Shown here: piece by piece, positions 63,722-64,000 of the stretch
How positions within the stretch are numbered: the first letter of the stretch is position 1
Layout of the letters: the number at the start of each line of letters is the position of its first letter
DNA from: Effrenium voratum
Taxonomy: Eukaryota; Sar; Dinophyceae; Suessiales; Symbiodiniaceae
Direction: 5' to 3'
DNA: 64,000 nucleotides
Assembly (NCBI GenBank): GCA_963377175.1
Contig: CAUJNA010001757.1
Coordinates: forward strand, 840,515 to 904,514
Translations under genes and position numbers: made by a program
The notes under the pieces: model-generated
The model's input: the letters and a program-made list of their open reading frames with translations, nothing else
Databases searched by the model: none
Told to the model about the DNA's origin: nothing

Positions 63722-64000
63722 GGCGCGCGCGTGGGTGGGCGGGCGGGCGGCGGCGGGCGGGGAGGCGTGCGCGTGCGCGTGCGCGCGTGTGCGCGCGGGT
63801 GTGCGCAGTGTGCGCGCGTGTGCGCGTGTGCGCGCGCGCGTGTGCGCGTGTGCGCGTGTGCGCGTGCGCGTGCGCAGGGTGTGCGCGTGCGCGTGCGCGC
63901 GGGTGTGCGTGTGCGTGTGCGTGTGCGTGCACGGTGGGTGTGTGGTGGGTGTGTGGTGGGTGTGTGGTGGTGGTGTGGTGGTGGTGTGGTGCGTGGTGCG
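63722..64000. repeat. GT/GC microsatellite at the window end
   Basis: GTGCGCGTGTGCGC-type alternation over about 210 bp, passing into GTGTGGTGG. Alternating purine-pyrimidine, so Z-DNA-prone. The open minus frame (Ala/His/Arg/Thr) is an artefact. Confidence 0.95.

Overview
This window looks like nuclear DNA of a dinoflagellate, most likely a Symbiodiniaceae-like or related genome. It has no bacterial-style operons and no clear single-copy host gene. It carries several decayed Ty1/copia polyproteins with the zinc-knuckle gag, the methyltransferase-like middle domain and the DSSAAKAM RNase H motif that I associate with dinoflagellate elements. It also has LINE-type reverse transcriptase relics with a YLDD box, a long block of plant/dinoflagellate-type TTTAGGG telomere-like sequence, and many tandem repeat families. 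The species cannot be named from sequence alone.

Layout. 1-4.5 kb: a gag-like fragment and mostly non-coding DNA with a small tandem array. 4.5-6.8 kb: an AT-rich repeat array whose orientation flips near 5.17 kb. 6.83-14.35 kb: Ty1/copia element 1 on the minus strand (gag, protease, methyltransferase-like domain, integrase, RT), with its RNase H/LTR end inverted. 14.35-16.3 kb: LINE RT fragments in both orientations. 16.7-24.2 kb: non-coding repeats, a 0.76-kb ACAGAG/ACAC microsatellite and the 1.5-kb telomere-like block. 24.59-24.96 kb: another LINE RT relic. 25.0-26.2 kb: tandem repeats. 26.43-32.62 kb: Ty1/copia element 2 on the plus strand, broken by a 1.7-kb insertion and a 290-bp foldback. 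32.6-43.1 kb: AC-rich sequence, a 1.5-kb imperfect palindrome, satellites and a few unassigned ORFs. 43.29-51.22 kb: a nearly intact tyrosine-recombinase retrotransposon of the DIRS/PAT/Ngaro class. 51.2-58.1 kb: repeats and some exon-like ORFs. 58.14-61.71 kb: Ty1/copia element 3 on the minus strand, lacking its RT. 61.9-64 kb: tandem arrays and a GT/GC microsatellite.

The best candidate for something undescribed is the 43.29-51.22 kb element. It has split direct repeats in the order A1-internal-B1-A2-B2. Its three long minus-strand ORFs run recombinase, then gag with a CCCH zinc finger, then pol with a methyltransferase-like domain, RT and RNase H. That order puts the recombinase first, unlike DIRS-1, PAT and Ngaro. 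Gag and pol are in the same frame, separated by one UGA codon. The RT, RNase H and recombinase catalytic residues are present, except for Lys instead of Arg in recombinase box II. The repeat copies are essentially identical, so the element looks recently active.

How the genes work together: every protein that can be recognised is a retrotransposon protein. Gag packages RNA, RT/RNase H makes DNA, and a DDE integrase (copia), a tyrosine recombinase (DIRS-like) or an endonuclease (LINE, not seen here) inserts it. Three elements from two orders carry a related methyltransferase-like segment. All alignments were done by eye; no database search was possible.
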